NCBI GenBank assembly: GCA_012518255.1
Contig: JAAYSX010000104.1
Coordinates: forward strand, 1-37,829
Source of the DNA: Candidatus Epulonipiscium sp.
GTDB lineage: Bacteria > Bacillota > Clostridia > Lachnospirales > Cellulosilyticaceae
Length of the DNA: 37,829 nt
Reading direction: 5' to 3'
This document shows positions 16,311-25,023 of this stretch, one piece after another. Position numbers and translations under genes: made by a program. Position 1 is the stretch's first letter; each line of letters begins with the position of its first letter. Below the pieces are notes generated by a model that had not been told where the DNA came from, did no database searches, and was given only the letters and a program-made list of their open reading frames with translations.

Positions 16311-17171
16311 TTATTTTATACTTCCTTCTACCATTCCTTCTATAATCTGTTTTTGTGCAAATATAAATAAAATAATAATTGGTATCATGGCAAGAAATGC
16401 AGCTGTCAAAATCAGATCCCATTGCTTTACATAAGAACCTACAAAACTACTAACTGCTACTGGCAATGTCCTAATTTTCCCATTTAATCCTAACATCAAA
16501 GATGGTAATAGGTAATCATTCCAAATCCAAATCCCATTTAAAATAAGGATTGTCATATGAATTGGTTTTAGCAAAGGAAAAACAACTAGAAAGAAAGTTT
16601 TTTCTGGGCTACATCCATCAATCCATGCTGCTTCTTCAAGCTCATATGGAATACCTTTAATAAATCCATGTAAAATAAAAATTGATAATGAACCACCAAA
16701 GCCTAGGTATGCAAAAATAATCCCCTTATAACTACTTAACATATTAATACCAGTAAATTGTGATATTGTTCTAAATGTAGATATTAATGGCAACATTACT
16801 ACTTGAAAAGGGATAACCATGGCTGCTACAAATAGCATAAAAATTACATTAGACCATTTAGTTTTATTCCTAACTAGCACCCATGCTGCCATACTTGCAA
16901 ATAAGGCAATTAAGGCCAAACTTACCCCTGTTATAAATAAAGAGCTAAAAAAGGCTCTCCAATAGTTAAAGTTTGCATTGTTTATAACATTCTTCATGTT
17001 TATAAATAACTGGGACCACTTTTCTGGAGGTGTGATTGGGCTAATGACAATTTCTGCACTTTTCTTAGCAGAGTTAAAAATAACCAAAACAAAAGGTAAT
17101 AGAATAATGATAGATATGATAATACCTATTATTTCTAATATATAATTACTAAATCGTCTTTTTTCACCCAT
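16311..17171 (-). CDS. Carbohydrate ABC transporter permease, MalG-type
   Basis: The second inner-membrane subunit of a CUT1-type sugar importer, 286 residues and six transmembrane helices. The EAA loop that contacts the ATPase is 'YELEEAAWIDGCSPEKTFFL' (about 175-194). The N-terminal helix is followed by the usual short extracytoplasmic segment. The ATG overlaps the stop of the partner permease by one base (TAATG). No ATPase gene is present, so it likely shares an MsmX/UgpC-like ATPase encoded elsewhere, as is common in Firmicutes. Confidence 0.93.
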   Translation of the reverse strand: MGEKRRFSNYILEIIGIIISIIILLPFVLVIFNSAKKSAEIVISPITPPEKWSQLFINMKNVINNANFNYWRAFFSSLFITGVSLALIALFASMAAWVLVRNKTKWSNVIFMLFVAAMVIPFQVVMLPLISTFRTISQFTGINMLSSYKGIIFAYLGFGGSLSIFILHGFIKGIPYELEEAAWIDGCSPEKTFFLVVFPLLKPIHMTILILNGIWIWNDYLLPSLMLGLNGKIRTLPVAVSSFVGSYVKQWDLILTAAFLAMIPIIILFIFAQKQIIEGMVEGSIK

Positions 17172-18205
17172 TACATTTCAACCTCCTTCTTTTTACTAAT
17201 ATAAACTTGTGTTAATGATACTATTGCTAATAAAATAAAGAAAACCACTGCCTTTGTTTGTCCTAGAGCATATCTATTCTTTGCTATAGCAGTTTTGTAA
17301 ATATTAAGTGCCATAAATTCTGTAGACATAATCGGCTTACCGCCTACGATTCTACTAGGAGCACCATTAGTAATAGCAAGGTTTAGATCAAACTGTTTAA
17401 AGGAGTTAACAAGGGTTAAGAATATACAAACTGTAAATGTATTAGCTATCATGGGTAACTTAATTTTCATAAGTGTTGTCCACTTATTTGCCCCATCTAC
17501 TTCTGAAGCTTCTAGTATATCTCTTGGAACGCTTTGTAGGCCAGTAACATAAATCATCATAATATATCCAGCATATTGCCAAGCACTTACAATTAGTATG
17601 GCTAATAGAGCCAGGTTAGGATCTGTTAACATAGACATATAGCCTGGACCAATTTCTGTTAGTACCTTATTAAATATAAATTGCCAAACATATCCTAATA
17701 CTATCCCTCCAATTAAGTTTGGTAGGAAAAAAGCTGCCCTGTAAAAATTTCTGCCTTTTACCTTAGATGTTGCAAGTAAAGCAAGTAAAAATGCTATAAT
17801 ATTCACAAAAATCATATTCAAGATAGTAAAAATTAATGTTATAAAAAATGAATACACATAGTCTTGCGACCTAAACATTTCTATATAATTATCAAACCCT
17901 ATAAATTCCGTGTAACTAACTCCTGTCCAGTCGGTAAAAGAGTAAAATACACCTAGTGCAAATGGAATTAAGACTGTAACCAAAAAGGTAAGTACAAGTG
18001 GTAGTAAAAAAAGAAAGTTAACAATTTGGTTATGCCTTTCACTTGGTAGCATATATAAACCTAGCAAAATAAGGGCTAAACCTACAATCAAAAACCAACC
18101 TCTCATACTATGGTCACTACCCATAAAATTTAGGTAAAGTGTAACTACAGTAATAATAATTCCCAAGATAATTTCTGCAATAGAGAATACTTTTTTCTTG
18201 CTCAA
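17171..18205 (-). CDS. Carbohydrate ABC transporter permease, MalF/UgpA-type
   Basis: The first inner-membrane subunit of the importer, 344 residues. Two extra hydrophobic helices (about 10-55) precede the usual six-helix core, which begins near 'FLFLLPLVLTFLVTVLIPFALG'. The EAA loop is 'ILEASEVDGANKWTTLMKIK' (about 232-251). The start is a TTG at 18205, seven bases after GGGAGGG; an ATG in between is out of frame. It pairs with the permease at 16311 and receives sugar from the lipoprotein at 18283. Confidence 0.9.
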   Translation of the reverse strand: MSKKKVFSIAEIILGIIITVVTLYLNFMGSDHSMRGWFLIVGLALILLGLYMLPSERHNQIVNFLFLLPLVLTFLVTVLIPFALGVFYSFTDWTGVSYTEFIGFDNYIEMFRSQDYVYSFFITLIFTILNMIFVNIIAFLLALLATSKVKGRNFYRAAFFLPNLIGGIVLGYVWQFIFNKVLTEIGPGYMSMLTDPNLALLAILIVSAWQYAGYIMMIYVTGLQSVPRDILEASEVDGANKWTTLMKIKLPMIANTFTVCIFLTLVNSFKQFDLNLAITNGAPSRIVGGKPIMSTEFMALNIYKTAIAKNRYALGQTKAVVFFILLAIVSLTQVYISKKKEVEM

Positions 18206-18247
18206 GTCTCATCCCTCCCCTTCTTCTTATTCTAAATCTATGGTTAA

Positions 18248-18276
18248 ATATAGGTGGCTAAAATAGCCACCTATAT
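18248..18276 (-). other. Intercistronic hairpin between the binding protein and permease genes
   Basis: A perfect 12-bp stem (ATATAGGTGGCT / AGCCACCTATAT) with a 5-nt loop, right after the binding-protein stop. No strong T-run follows. Such hairpins stabilise or partly terminate the upstream message, so the binding protein is made in excess of the permeases. Confidence 0.75.
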
Positions 18277-18282
18277 AAAATC

Positions 18283-19623
18283 CTAATTTGCTACATATTC
18301 TGCTAAGGCATTGCCCATCATTTCAATAAATTCATCTTTAGTTAGTTCGTCTTTTGCATATAATTCAAATACAACACCTAAGGAGTTCTGAGCTATACCT
18401 TCTGGCATCTTAACCCAGTCCCATGCATAAGTATCACCTGAATCTACATATGTTTTTATATTAGCTGCTAGCGGCGTAGATGGTTCAACATCAGATACTG
18501 TAAATGGTGAAATCATTCCCGCTTCTTTTATTAATGCTTCTTGTCCTTCATCTGAGAATACTAAGTCATTTAAGAAGTCTTTAGCTGCTTGTATATTTTG
18601 ACTTTCATTGTATACAGCCCACCATGATGGGGAATCTACTAATACACCTTTTGTATCTTCTTCTAAAAATGCTAAAGGAGCAATACCTGTTGCAAATTCT
18701 ACACCATAGTCTGGCAATGATGGATCAATCCAGTTACCTTGGGTTACAAATGCTGTTTTCCCCTGTGCCCATAAAGCTAGTTGATCATCATAAGTACCTG
18801 ATACTAATACAGATGGGTCTGAGTATTCGAATAACATCTTTGTAAAGTCTGCAAACATACCTAATCTCTCTTCATCTACTTCCCCACCTCTTAGTAGGTC
18901 TATATAAGTATCATCATTCCTATCTAAGCCTAAAGATAAGTAATAGCCAAAGATATGATTACCTGTTGACCAGAACATTTCCCCTGCTTCCGCTGCAACT
19001 GAAGCTACTGCATCAATACCTAATTCATCTTTCATAGAATCGATTTTTTCGAATGCTTCCTTGTATGCAGCCGCATTAGTTAAGTCTGCTGGATCTACTC
19101 CAGCTGCTTCTAAGATATCTGCATTGTAAGTTATTCCATACCCTTCAAGTGCGTAAGGGAAACCAACTACCTGTCCATCCCCTCCTACAAAAGCAAATTC
19201 TGTTTCTGCTACCCAAGGTTCATCACTTAGGTCTTCCATATGTTCTTTCCATACTTCATATTCACCTTCGCCACCAAAAACAAAGATATCTGGCATATTT
19301 CCTGCTGCTAAGTAACCTTTAATAGCCCCACCAATATCTACTCCACCACCTAGTGATTCTATAATCACTTCCTGCCCTGTTCTTTCTTTGTATGATTCTG
19401 CAAATGCTTTAAGCTGCCTATCTATTTCTATCTTACCGTTAACAATACGAATAGCATCTCCTGTATTTTGCACCTCACCTGTTTCTTGTTCAGTTTCCTC
19501 TCCTGATCCTTGCTCTGTTTGTTGCTCTCCTTCTGGACTAGCATCAGGACTTGCTTTACAACCTGTTAATGATGTGATACCTACTGCACCAATAAGTAAT
19601 GCTACTAATAATTTCTTCTTCAT
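18283..19623 (-). CDS. Extracellular solute-binding lipoprotein, family 1 (carbohydrate)
   Basis: The sugar-capturing component of the ABC importer, 446 residues. It has a lipoprotein signal peptide with lipobox L-T-G-C (about 19-22), then a Glu/Gln/Thr-rich linker (about 28-52), then the two-lobe MalE-like fold: 'GGAIKGYLAAGNMPDIFVFGG', 'GKTAFVTQGNWIDPSLPDYG' and a C-terminal lobe with 'AKDFLNDLVFSDEGQEALI'. AGAGGTG lies before the ATG. It is first in the operon and sits just after the LacI operator, so it is the most directly regulated gene. The ligand cannot be deduced from sequence. Confidence 0.92.
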   Translation of the reverse strand: MKKKLLVALLIGAVGITSLTGCKASPDASPEGEQQTEQGSGEETEQETGEVQNTGDAIRIVNGKIEIDRQLKAFAESYKERTGQEVIIESLGGGVDIGGAIKGYLAAGNMPDIFVFGGEGEYEVWKEHMEDLSDEPWVAETEFAFVGGDGQVVGFPYALEGYGITYNADILEAAGVDPADLTNAAAYKEAFEKIDSMKDELGIDAVASVAAEAGEMFWSTGNHIFGYYLSLGLDRNDDTYIDLLRGGEVDEERLGMFADFTKMLFEYSDPSVLVSGTYDDQLALWAQGKTAFVTQGNWIDPSLPDYGVEFATGIAPLAFLEEDTKGVLVDSPSWWAVYNESQNIQAAKDFLNDLVFSDEGQEALIKEAGMISPFTVSDVEPSTPLAANIKTYVDSGDTYAWDWVKMPEGIAQNSLGVVFELYAKDELTKDEFIEMMGNALAEYVAN

Positions 19624-19660
19624 ATTGCACCTCTTTTTTCATAATATTGTTTATTTTATT

Positions 19661-19678
19661 ACCTTTTACGCGTAAGGT
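19661..19678. promoter_or_regulatory. LacI-type operator for the sugar importer operon
   Basis: ACCTTTTACGCGTAAGGT, a near-perfect palindrome around a central CG (core TTACGCGTAA), which is the classical LacI/GalR half-site arrangement. It lies just after the predicted transcription start of the binding-protein gene, where a bound repressor would block transcription. The LacI-family gene is adjacent. Confidence 0.78.
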
Positions 19679-19689
19679 CTATCTGTAAT

Positions 19690-19718
19690 CTTATAGTAGC
19701 ATGTATTTTGTGCAAAAT
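19690..19718 (-). promoter_or_regulatory. Promoter of the sugar importer operon with a second palindrome
   Basis: TATAAG (19690-19695) on the minus strand with a weak -35 (TTTTGC, 16-nt spacing). A second palindrome, ATTTTG-TG-CAAAAT (19705-19718), covers the -35. It may be a second regulator site or chance in AT-rich DNA. Confidence 0.55.
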
Positions 19719-19832
19719 CAAGCATTTTTCACTTTTATTTTTATATTATAGAAGTTTTTACCCTTATTGTTGGTATATTATACTTTTTAACTCGTCATTT
19801 GTACTTTTCTTTTGTTTATATTAACTTTATAT

Positions 19833-19862
19833 AAAAAAAAATTTGCCTTATATAAGGCAAAT
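19833..19862 (-). terminator. Intrinsic terminator of the LacI gene
   Basis: A perfect 9-bp stem (ATTTGCCTT / AAGGCAAAT, 4-nt loop, 19841-19862) followed by eight T on the minus strand. It overlaps the last base of the lacI-type stop codon. Confidence 0.92.
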
Positions 19863-20884
19863 CATTCTGCTTGTAAAAGAGAGACTGTATCCCTTTCTAT
19901 AATTTCAATTGGTAATGTAGTAACCTCACTATCTATTTTCCTATTCTCTATTAGTTTAAACAATTGTTTGACTGCTATTTCACCTTTTTTACTAATATCT
20001 TGTGCTACTGTAGTTAGGGCTGGCCTAGATAACTGGGAGTAAATATTATTATCAAAACCCACAATTGATAAATCTTTTGGAACCTTAATTCCCCTATCCC
20101 TTAAATCATTCATTATGGTAACAGCATAATAGTCTGATGCACAAAAAAGAGCTGTATAATTTTTGGAGTATTTATACATTTTTTCTAAGTCCTTTTCCAA
20201 AATTCCCTTAGCTGGTATTAGTCTAAAAAAATCCTCTTCTTGGAAGTTAACCTCATATTCTTCTAGGGCCTTCCGGTAACCCAAAAACCTTTCCTTATCT
20301 ACACCTACGCAGTTATCTGCTACAAAAGCAATTTTCCTATGCCCTGACTCTAATAAATATTTAGTCATTTCGTATCCACCCCGCCTATCTTCTAAACGTA
20401 CATGAATATCCCCCTTATTGGTTTTACCATAGTAACTATCTACAAATACAACTGGCTTATTGATAGATTTACTTATAGTATCACTACTTTCGTCTGGTGG
20501 TCCTAGCATAACTAGGCCATCTACATTCCATGTAGCTACATAGGTTAATACCTCTTCTATACTATCAGATATATATATCATTAAGAAATATCCTTTTTCA
20601 CGCACACTTTTTTCTATGCTTCCTATTAATTCCCCAATATAAGCATCCTGTATTGGGTTTTCGTATTTATCTTTCCCTACCTTAAGCGCTATCCCTATAA
20701 TTTTTGATTTGTTCTGTGCTAGGTTTCTTGCTGTCATATTAGGGACATAGTTATACTCATCAAGGACTTTTTGAATCTTTGTACTTGTTGCTTTAGACAC
20801 TTGATTCGTTCTACCATGGATGACATTATTTACTGTTGTTGTGCTAACGCCTACTATATCAGCGATTTCTTTTATTGTAATCAT
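19862..20884 (-). CDS. LacI/GalR-family transcriptional repressor
   Basis: A 340-residue sugar-responsive repressor. The N-terminal helix-turn-helix 'TIKEIADIVGVSTTTVNNVI' (3-22) and hinge helix 'MTARNLAQNKS' (about 54-64) are typical. The remaining 270 residues are the periplasmic-binding-like effector domain ('VDGLVMLGPPDESSD', 'ALFCASDYYAVTIMNDLRDRG', 'DLSIVGFDNNIYSQLSRPAL'). It is encoded immediately upstream of the sugar ABC operon on the same strand but separated by a strong terminator, and the operator at 19661-19678 is its likely target. The inducer is probably the imported sugar or a pathway intermediate. GGTGGGG precedes the start. Confidence 0.92.
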   Translation of the reverse strand: MITIKEIADIVGVSTTTVNNVIHGRTNQVSKATSTKIQKVLDEYNYVPNMTARNLAQNKSKIIGIALKVGKDKYENPIQDAYIGELIGSIEKSVREKGYFLMIYISDSIEEVLTYVATWNVDGLVMLGPPDESSDTISKSINKPVVFVDSYYGKTNKGDIHVRLEDRRGGYEMTKYLLESGHRKIAFVADNCVGVDKERFLGYRKALEEYEVNFQEEDFFRLIPAKGILEKDLEKMYKYSKNYTALFCASDYYAVTIMNDLRDRGIKVPKDLSIVGFDNNIYSQLSRPALTTVAQDISKKGEIAVKQLFKLIENRKIDSEVTTLPIEIIERDTVSLLQAE

Positions 20885-20949
20885 CTTACCCCACCTTATC
20901 TTATTTTACTTATATTATACACGAAAACCTGAATTATAGTAGAAAAATA

Positions 20950-20980
20950 AAAAAGGTCCTGTGTTTTCAGGACCTTCTTT
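20950..20980 (-). terminator. Intrinsic terminator of the hypB-flavoprotein-hypA-membrane protein operon
   Basis: A perfect 9-bp stem (AAGGTCCTG / CAGGACCTT, 6-nt loop, 20953-20976) followed by TTTTATTTTT on the minus strand, directly after the membrane protein gene. Confidence 0.9.
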
Positions 20981-20983
20981 GTC

Positions 20984-21910
20984 TTAAAGATTGTTTGCTT
21001 CAATTGTTTTCTTATATGAATTTGTATGTGTGTAAAGTTCTTCTTTGTATGGATTTCTCTTGTATTTTTTGGCCGTATAAATCATATATGCTAATAAACC
21101 TACGTTAAACACAAAAGAAATTACACTAATTGTCATCCACATACTTGGTTTGTATGTTGGCTCCACCTGGAAATATGGACTTGCTTGGAAGTCGATAGAT
21201 AAGGAGAACATTACATAAAGAGCTAATGTTTGAGCCCTATGCTGTAGCCACGCTCCTCTTTTAAATACATACTCTCCAATAAGTGCTGCTGTTAGTATAC
21301 TAAATCCTGCATATAATGCTCTTGTTGAAATACAGTTATATACATATGCATAGTTCCATAGTGTATATCCAACTATATATGGCCATGTCATATCGGCCCA
21401 GATCATATCCTTAGAATCATCATTAGATGCCCTAATACCAATAAATCCTGTTAAGGTTATAATACATATAATCCCTGCGATAGCATTTAATATATTCCAG
21501 GTTCCCCCTAGAACCATAACCCCTCCTGCATCGCGTCCCATTACATCAACTGTAAAGTAAATTTCAAACTCCCTATACACTGCCTCTGCAATATTCAGTG
21601 ATAATATTGCTAGTGGGTAGTATGCTGCAAATTTAGTTTTACCAGCATTAGTAAATCTAATTACCATAAATCCTAGTACACCAGCCAGTGCAGATACAAC
21701 CTTAACCCAGGCAAACCAGGTTTTCCCTGTTGGTGAGCCTAGAACATCCACAAATACTAGCGCTGCTAGAAGAACGGGTAAAACGCAGTATGCAAATATG
21801 GATATTTTCTTTGATCTTCTTGTAACCTCATTTAATACTACCCAAAGTGCTATAAATAATATAAGAGCAACTATATTCCCAAATGTAAAACCTTCATAAA
21901 ACAATCCCAT
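20984..21910 (-). CDS. Polytopic membrane protein, probably DUF5692 family
   Basis: A 308-residue integral membrane protein with about nine hydrophobic segments between residues 10 and 290 (for example 'IVALILFIALWVVL', 'WNILNAIAGIICIITLTGF', 'MTISVISFVFNVGLLAYM') and a short charged C-terminal tail. I believe it belongs to DUF5692, a family without known function, but I am not certain of that assignment. Conserved-looking polar residues lie inside or near helices ('NIAEAVYREFEIYF', 'YTLWNYAYVYNCISTRALYAG'). It is the last gene of an operon with hypB, an Fe-S flavoprotein and hypA. Context would allow a role in electron transfer, quinone contact or metal movement, but nothing in the sequence decides this. 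AAGGGGGAG precedes the start. Confidence 0.7.
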   Translation of the reverse strand: MGLFYEGFTFGNIVALILFIALWVVLNEVTRRSKKISIFAYCVLPVLLAALVFVDVLGSPTGKTWFAWVKVVSALAGVLGFMVIRFTNAGKTKFAAYYPLAILSLNIAEAVYREFEIYFTVDVMGRDAGGVMVLGGTWNILNAIAGIICIITLTGFIGIRASNDDSKDMIWADMTWPYIVGYTLWNYAYVYNCISTRALYAGFSILTAALIGEYVFKRGAWLQHRAQTLALYVMFSLSIDFQASPYFQVEPTYKPSMWMTISVISFVFNVGLLAYMIYTAKKYKRNPYKEELYTHTNSYKKTIEANNL

Positions 21911-21932
21911 TGTAACTCCCCCTTAGATTTAA

Positions 21933-22274
21933 TTACTGTGCAATTATTTCCTTGATATTAAATTCTTGTCCCGAAATTAACTCATAAGATTCTCCCTGGC
22001 AATTTGGACAGATTTTCCTGTGATCTATAATATTATAGATTTCTTGACACTCTTGGCACTGGGCCATTGCATCTAGGACTATAATTTCTAGCTCAGTATC
22101 TTCATACTCTGTCCCATCTACTGCTGCTGGATAGCATTCTTCTATAAATCTCGGTATGGCCTGAGATAGCTGGCCAATTTCAAGAACAATTTTCTCTACT
22201 TTACTTATTCCATTACCCTTGGCAAACTGGTCTACTACTCTAATAACTTCGTATACAATTCCTAATTCATGCAT
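21933..22274 (-). CDS. hypA: HypA-type nickel metallochaperone
   Basis: A 113-residue cytosolic chaperone that delivers Ni2+ during maturation of [NiFe] hydrogenase or another nickel enzyme, working with the HypB GTPase. The N-terminal Met-His-Glu (MHELGI) is the nickel site. The zinc site is formed by Cys73, Cys76, Cys89 and Cys92 in 'CQECQEIYNIIDHRKICPNC'. The family is clear. The gene begins five bases after the flavoprotein stop, and its GAGG ribosome-binding site overlaps that gene's last codons, so translation is coupled. No hydrogenase subunit and no hypC-F gene is nearby. Confidence 0.93.
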   Translation of the reverse strand: MHELGIVYEVIRVVDQFAKGNGISKVEKIVLEIGQLSQAIPRFIEECYPAAVDGTEYEDTELEIIVLDAMAQCQECQEIYNIIDHRKICPNCQGESYELISGQEFNIKEIIAQ

Positions 22275-22278
22275 ATTA

Positions 22279-25020
22279 TTACCTCGTTTTAGTGAATGGA
22301 TTTATTTTGTTAGCAGTGATTTTTGCTTTTCTTACTACTGTATTTTTCATAACTGTTTTTGGTAATTTATCAATATCATAGCCTACTGCATCATGAACCC
22401 TTTCCAACTTAATAGCGTCAAATTTACAACGTAATGTACATGCACCACATCCAACGCACATGAATTCATCTCTCTTAACAGCTCCACAGCCTAGGCATCT
22501 TTCTGTTTCTTTCTTAACTTGTTCTTTAGTTAAGGTACCCCTTAAGTCTTTGAAAGTTTCTTTTGCCTTTTTACCATCTACATGAGCAGTTTTTTGCCTT
22601 GGAATGTTGTCAAATCCTTCAATGTCAGCTAAGTTTTCCTTATCAAATACCACATAGGAGTGCATATCTCTTCCGTATACTAGGGATTGTCCTTCATGAA
22701 CAAAACGATGAATTGATACCGCACCTTCCTTACCTGCAGCAATTGCATCAATTGCAAATGTTGGGCCACTTGCAACGTCTCCCCCTGCAAATATATCATC
22801 CTTGCTTGTTTGTAGTGTAATAGGATCTACTTTGATAGTACCCATTTGTGTTAATTCAACATTTTCATTAGTAAATAATTCACCATAATCAAATGTTTGA
22901 CCTACTGATAATAAAACATAGTCGCATTCTACGATTTTTGTATCTGCTTCATCAAATTTAGGATTAAATCTTCCGTTTGCATCTAGAGTGCTAATGCAAC
23001 GTTTAAATTCAACTCCTGTTACCTTTCCACCTTCTGTAATAATACGCTTTGGACCCCAGGAATTATTAATATTAATATCTTCACTTAGGGCTTCTTCTAC
23101 CTCTTCTTCATGGGCTGGCATATTTTCCCTTGATTCTAAGCAGTATAGGTCTGTTTGCGTAACATCTTTTAATCTTGTGGATGTTCTTGCAACGTCAATA
23201 GCTACGTTACCCCCGCCAATTACTATTGTCTTACCTTTTACATCTGTTTCATTGCCTAGGTTAACTGTTCTTAAAAAGTCTACCCCGCTAAGTACTTCCC
23301 CTGCTTCTTCCCCTTCAATTCCCAGTTTTCTTCCTGCTTGGGCACCTATAGCAACATAAAATGCATCAAAGCCTTTTTTTCTTAACTCTTCAATTGTAAT
23401 ATCCTTACCAATTTCTACGCCTGTTTCAAACTTAACTCCCATTTCCCTAAGGATATCTATTTCTGCCTCAATAACATCTTTTTCTAATCTATAAGAAGGA
23501 ATTCCTAATGTTAACATTCCACCTAGTTTTTCTTCTTTTTCAAATACTGTTACATCATAGTTATCAATTGCTAAGTCATAAGCACAAGTTAAACCTGATG
23601 GACCTGCACCGATAATAGCAATCTTCTTATCACTATAGTCATGTCTTTTCTTTGGAATGTATCTAAGATCATGATTTAAATCCTGCTCTGCAATAAACTT
23701 TTTAATATCGTCTACTGCTACAGCCTCGTCTATATCTGCACGTGTACAGTCTTCCTCACAAAGTTTTGGACAGATACGTCCGCAAACAGCTGGAAGTGGA
23801 TTATGCTTTTTAATTAATTCCAAGGCTTCTGTAAATCTTTCCTGTGAAGCTAATTTGATATAACCTTGAACTGGTATATGCGCTGGGCATCTTGTTATAC
23901 AAGGTGATGTACCTGAATCCAGTGTATTTTTCCTATTAATTCTGTAGTCACTATTCCATTTGCTCTCGTCCCACTCAGTATTATTTGGAATAACTTTTGT
24001 AACAGTTTCGTCAATAGGTGTTTTAGAGCATAATTTTTGCCCAAGTCTTAAAGCGTTAGTCGGGCATACGTCCACACATTCACCACAAGCCACGCAGTTT
24101 TCTTCGTTAACTACTGCACGGTAATTTGACCTCATAATATCTGTGTTAATAAACTCGTTAGCTAGCCTTATAGCATAACAGCTACATCCGCAGCAGTTGC
24201 AAATAGCATGAGTTTTTCCTGGACCATCTAGGTTTGGTATGGAGTGCATTAATCCGTTATCTTCTGCATCTTTCATAATTTCTAATGCTTCATCTACTGT
24301 AATTTCTCTACCACGTCCTGTTTTTATATAGTACTCTGCTGCATCATCTAGCTGAATACACATTTCCTCTTTTAAGTGGCCACATCCTTCCCCCATAGCC
24401 TCTCTTGAAGTCCTACAGGAGCAATCTGATACTGATATTACTCTAGCTGCTTTTACATACCTTGAAACTTCCTCAAAGTCTACCTTCTTTGAATTACCAT
24501 CTATAGCTCTTTCTATTGGGATAACCCTCATAGGTCCCCCTGCTATAGGCATAATTCCTGCTGCCATAGGTCCCTTTCTACTTCCAAAGTAATAAAAGGC
24601 ATCCGCCACTATTGGATATTTTTTAACAATTTCCTTATTATTATTTATTGTTTCTAAATGTCCTGGTACAAAAATATCTTGCCAGTAGTAATCAACACCG
24701 TCTACTGTATTAATAAATGATACACCTGCCCAAGCAATATAATCTAAGGCCTCTTTAACCCTATCATATGGCTGCCCTGTAACCTTAGCTATATCTTCTG
24801 CTGTTTGCTTTTCACGGAACTTAAGCTTAAGAGCAATATTTGCCTGGTATTCATTAAGTAAAGGTTCTAGAACCCTATATTCTGGTCCAAAAGGAATCGC
24901 TCCCCTAGATGATCCCTCTTTAGTTCTACCTATATGGTTTGCTAAATCTAGAATTTCCTGCCTATATTCCCTATCCCCTACATCATCCCATGACATTGCA
25001 AAATCAATTTTTTTCGACAT
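22279..25020 (-). CDS. Large Fe-S/FAD oxidoreductase: N-terminal Fe-S module fused to GltD/NfnB-like flavoprotein
   Basis: A 913-residue cytosolic oxidoreductase. Residues 1-190 are a less familiar N-terminal module with a helical, winged-helix-like stretch (70-100). Cysteine-rich segments follow: C200-C202-C213-C221, then 'CNCCGCSC' (274-281), then a ferredoxin-type 'CVACGECVDVCP' (309-320). Residues 374-425 are the GltD-like Fe-S domain ('CITRCPAHIPVQGY', 'CGRICPKLCEEDC'). The FAD domain starts at 'AIIGAGPSG' (468-476) and the NAD(P)H domain at 'VIGGGNVAIDVAR' (600-612). Near the C-terminus two more cluster motifs appear (C842/C845 and 'CVGCGACTLRC', 855-865). The enzyme probably passes electrons between NAD(P)H and a ferredoxin-like or other partner. 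It lies between hypB and hypA. Substrate unknown. Confidence 0.82.
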   Translation of the reverse strand: MSKKIDFAMSWDDVGDREYRQEILDLANHIGRTKEGSSRGAIPFGPEYRVLEPLLNEYQANIALKLKFREKQTAEDIAKVTGQPYDRVKEALDYIAWAGVSFINTVDGVDYYWQDIFVPGHLETINNNKEIVKKYPIVADAFYYFGSRKGPMAAGIMPIAGGPMRVIPIERAIDGNSKKVDFEEVSRYVKAARVISVSDCSCRTSREAMGEGCGHLKEEMCIQLDDAAEYYIKTGRGREITVDEALEIMKDAEDNGLMHSIPNLDGPGKTHAICNCCGCSCYAIRLANEFINTDIMRSNYRAVVNEENCVACGECVDVCPTNALRLGQKLCSKTPIDETVTKVIPNNTEWDESKWNSDYRINRKNTLDSGTSPCITRCPAHIPVQGYIKLASQERFTEALELIKKHNPLPAVCGRICPKLCEEDCTRADIDEAVAVDDIKKFIAEQDLNHDLRYIPKKRHDYSDKKIAIIGAGPSGLTCAYDLAIDNYDVTVFEKEEKLGGMLTLGIPSYRLEKDVIEAEIDILREMGVKFETGVEIGKDITIEELRKKGFDAFYVAIGAQAGRKLGIEGEEAGEVLSGVDFLRTVNLGNETDVKGKTIVIGGGNVAIDVARTSTRLKDVTQTDLYCLESRENMPAHEEEVEEALSEDININNSWGPKRIITEGGKVTGVEFKRCISTLDANGRFNPKFDEADTKIVECDYVLLSVGQTFDYGELFTNENVELTQMGTIKVDPITLQTSKDDIFAGGDVASGPTFAIDAIAAGKEGAVSIHRFVHEGQSLVYGRDMHSYVVFDKENLADIEGFDNIPRQKTAHVDGKKAKETFKDLRGTLTKEQVKKETERCLGCGAVKRDEFMCVGCGACTLRCKFDAIKLERVHDAVGYDIDKLPKTVMKNTVVRKAKITANKINPFTKTR

Positions 25021-25023
25021 TCT

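Noticed and set aside
22988-23359. 123-codon plus-strand open frame inside the flavoprotein gene
   Set aside because: It is antisense to well-conserved flavin and NAD(P)H domain sequence and is Ser/Pro-rich, as expected of a shadow frame.
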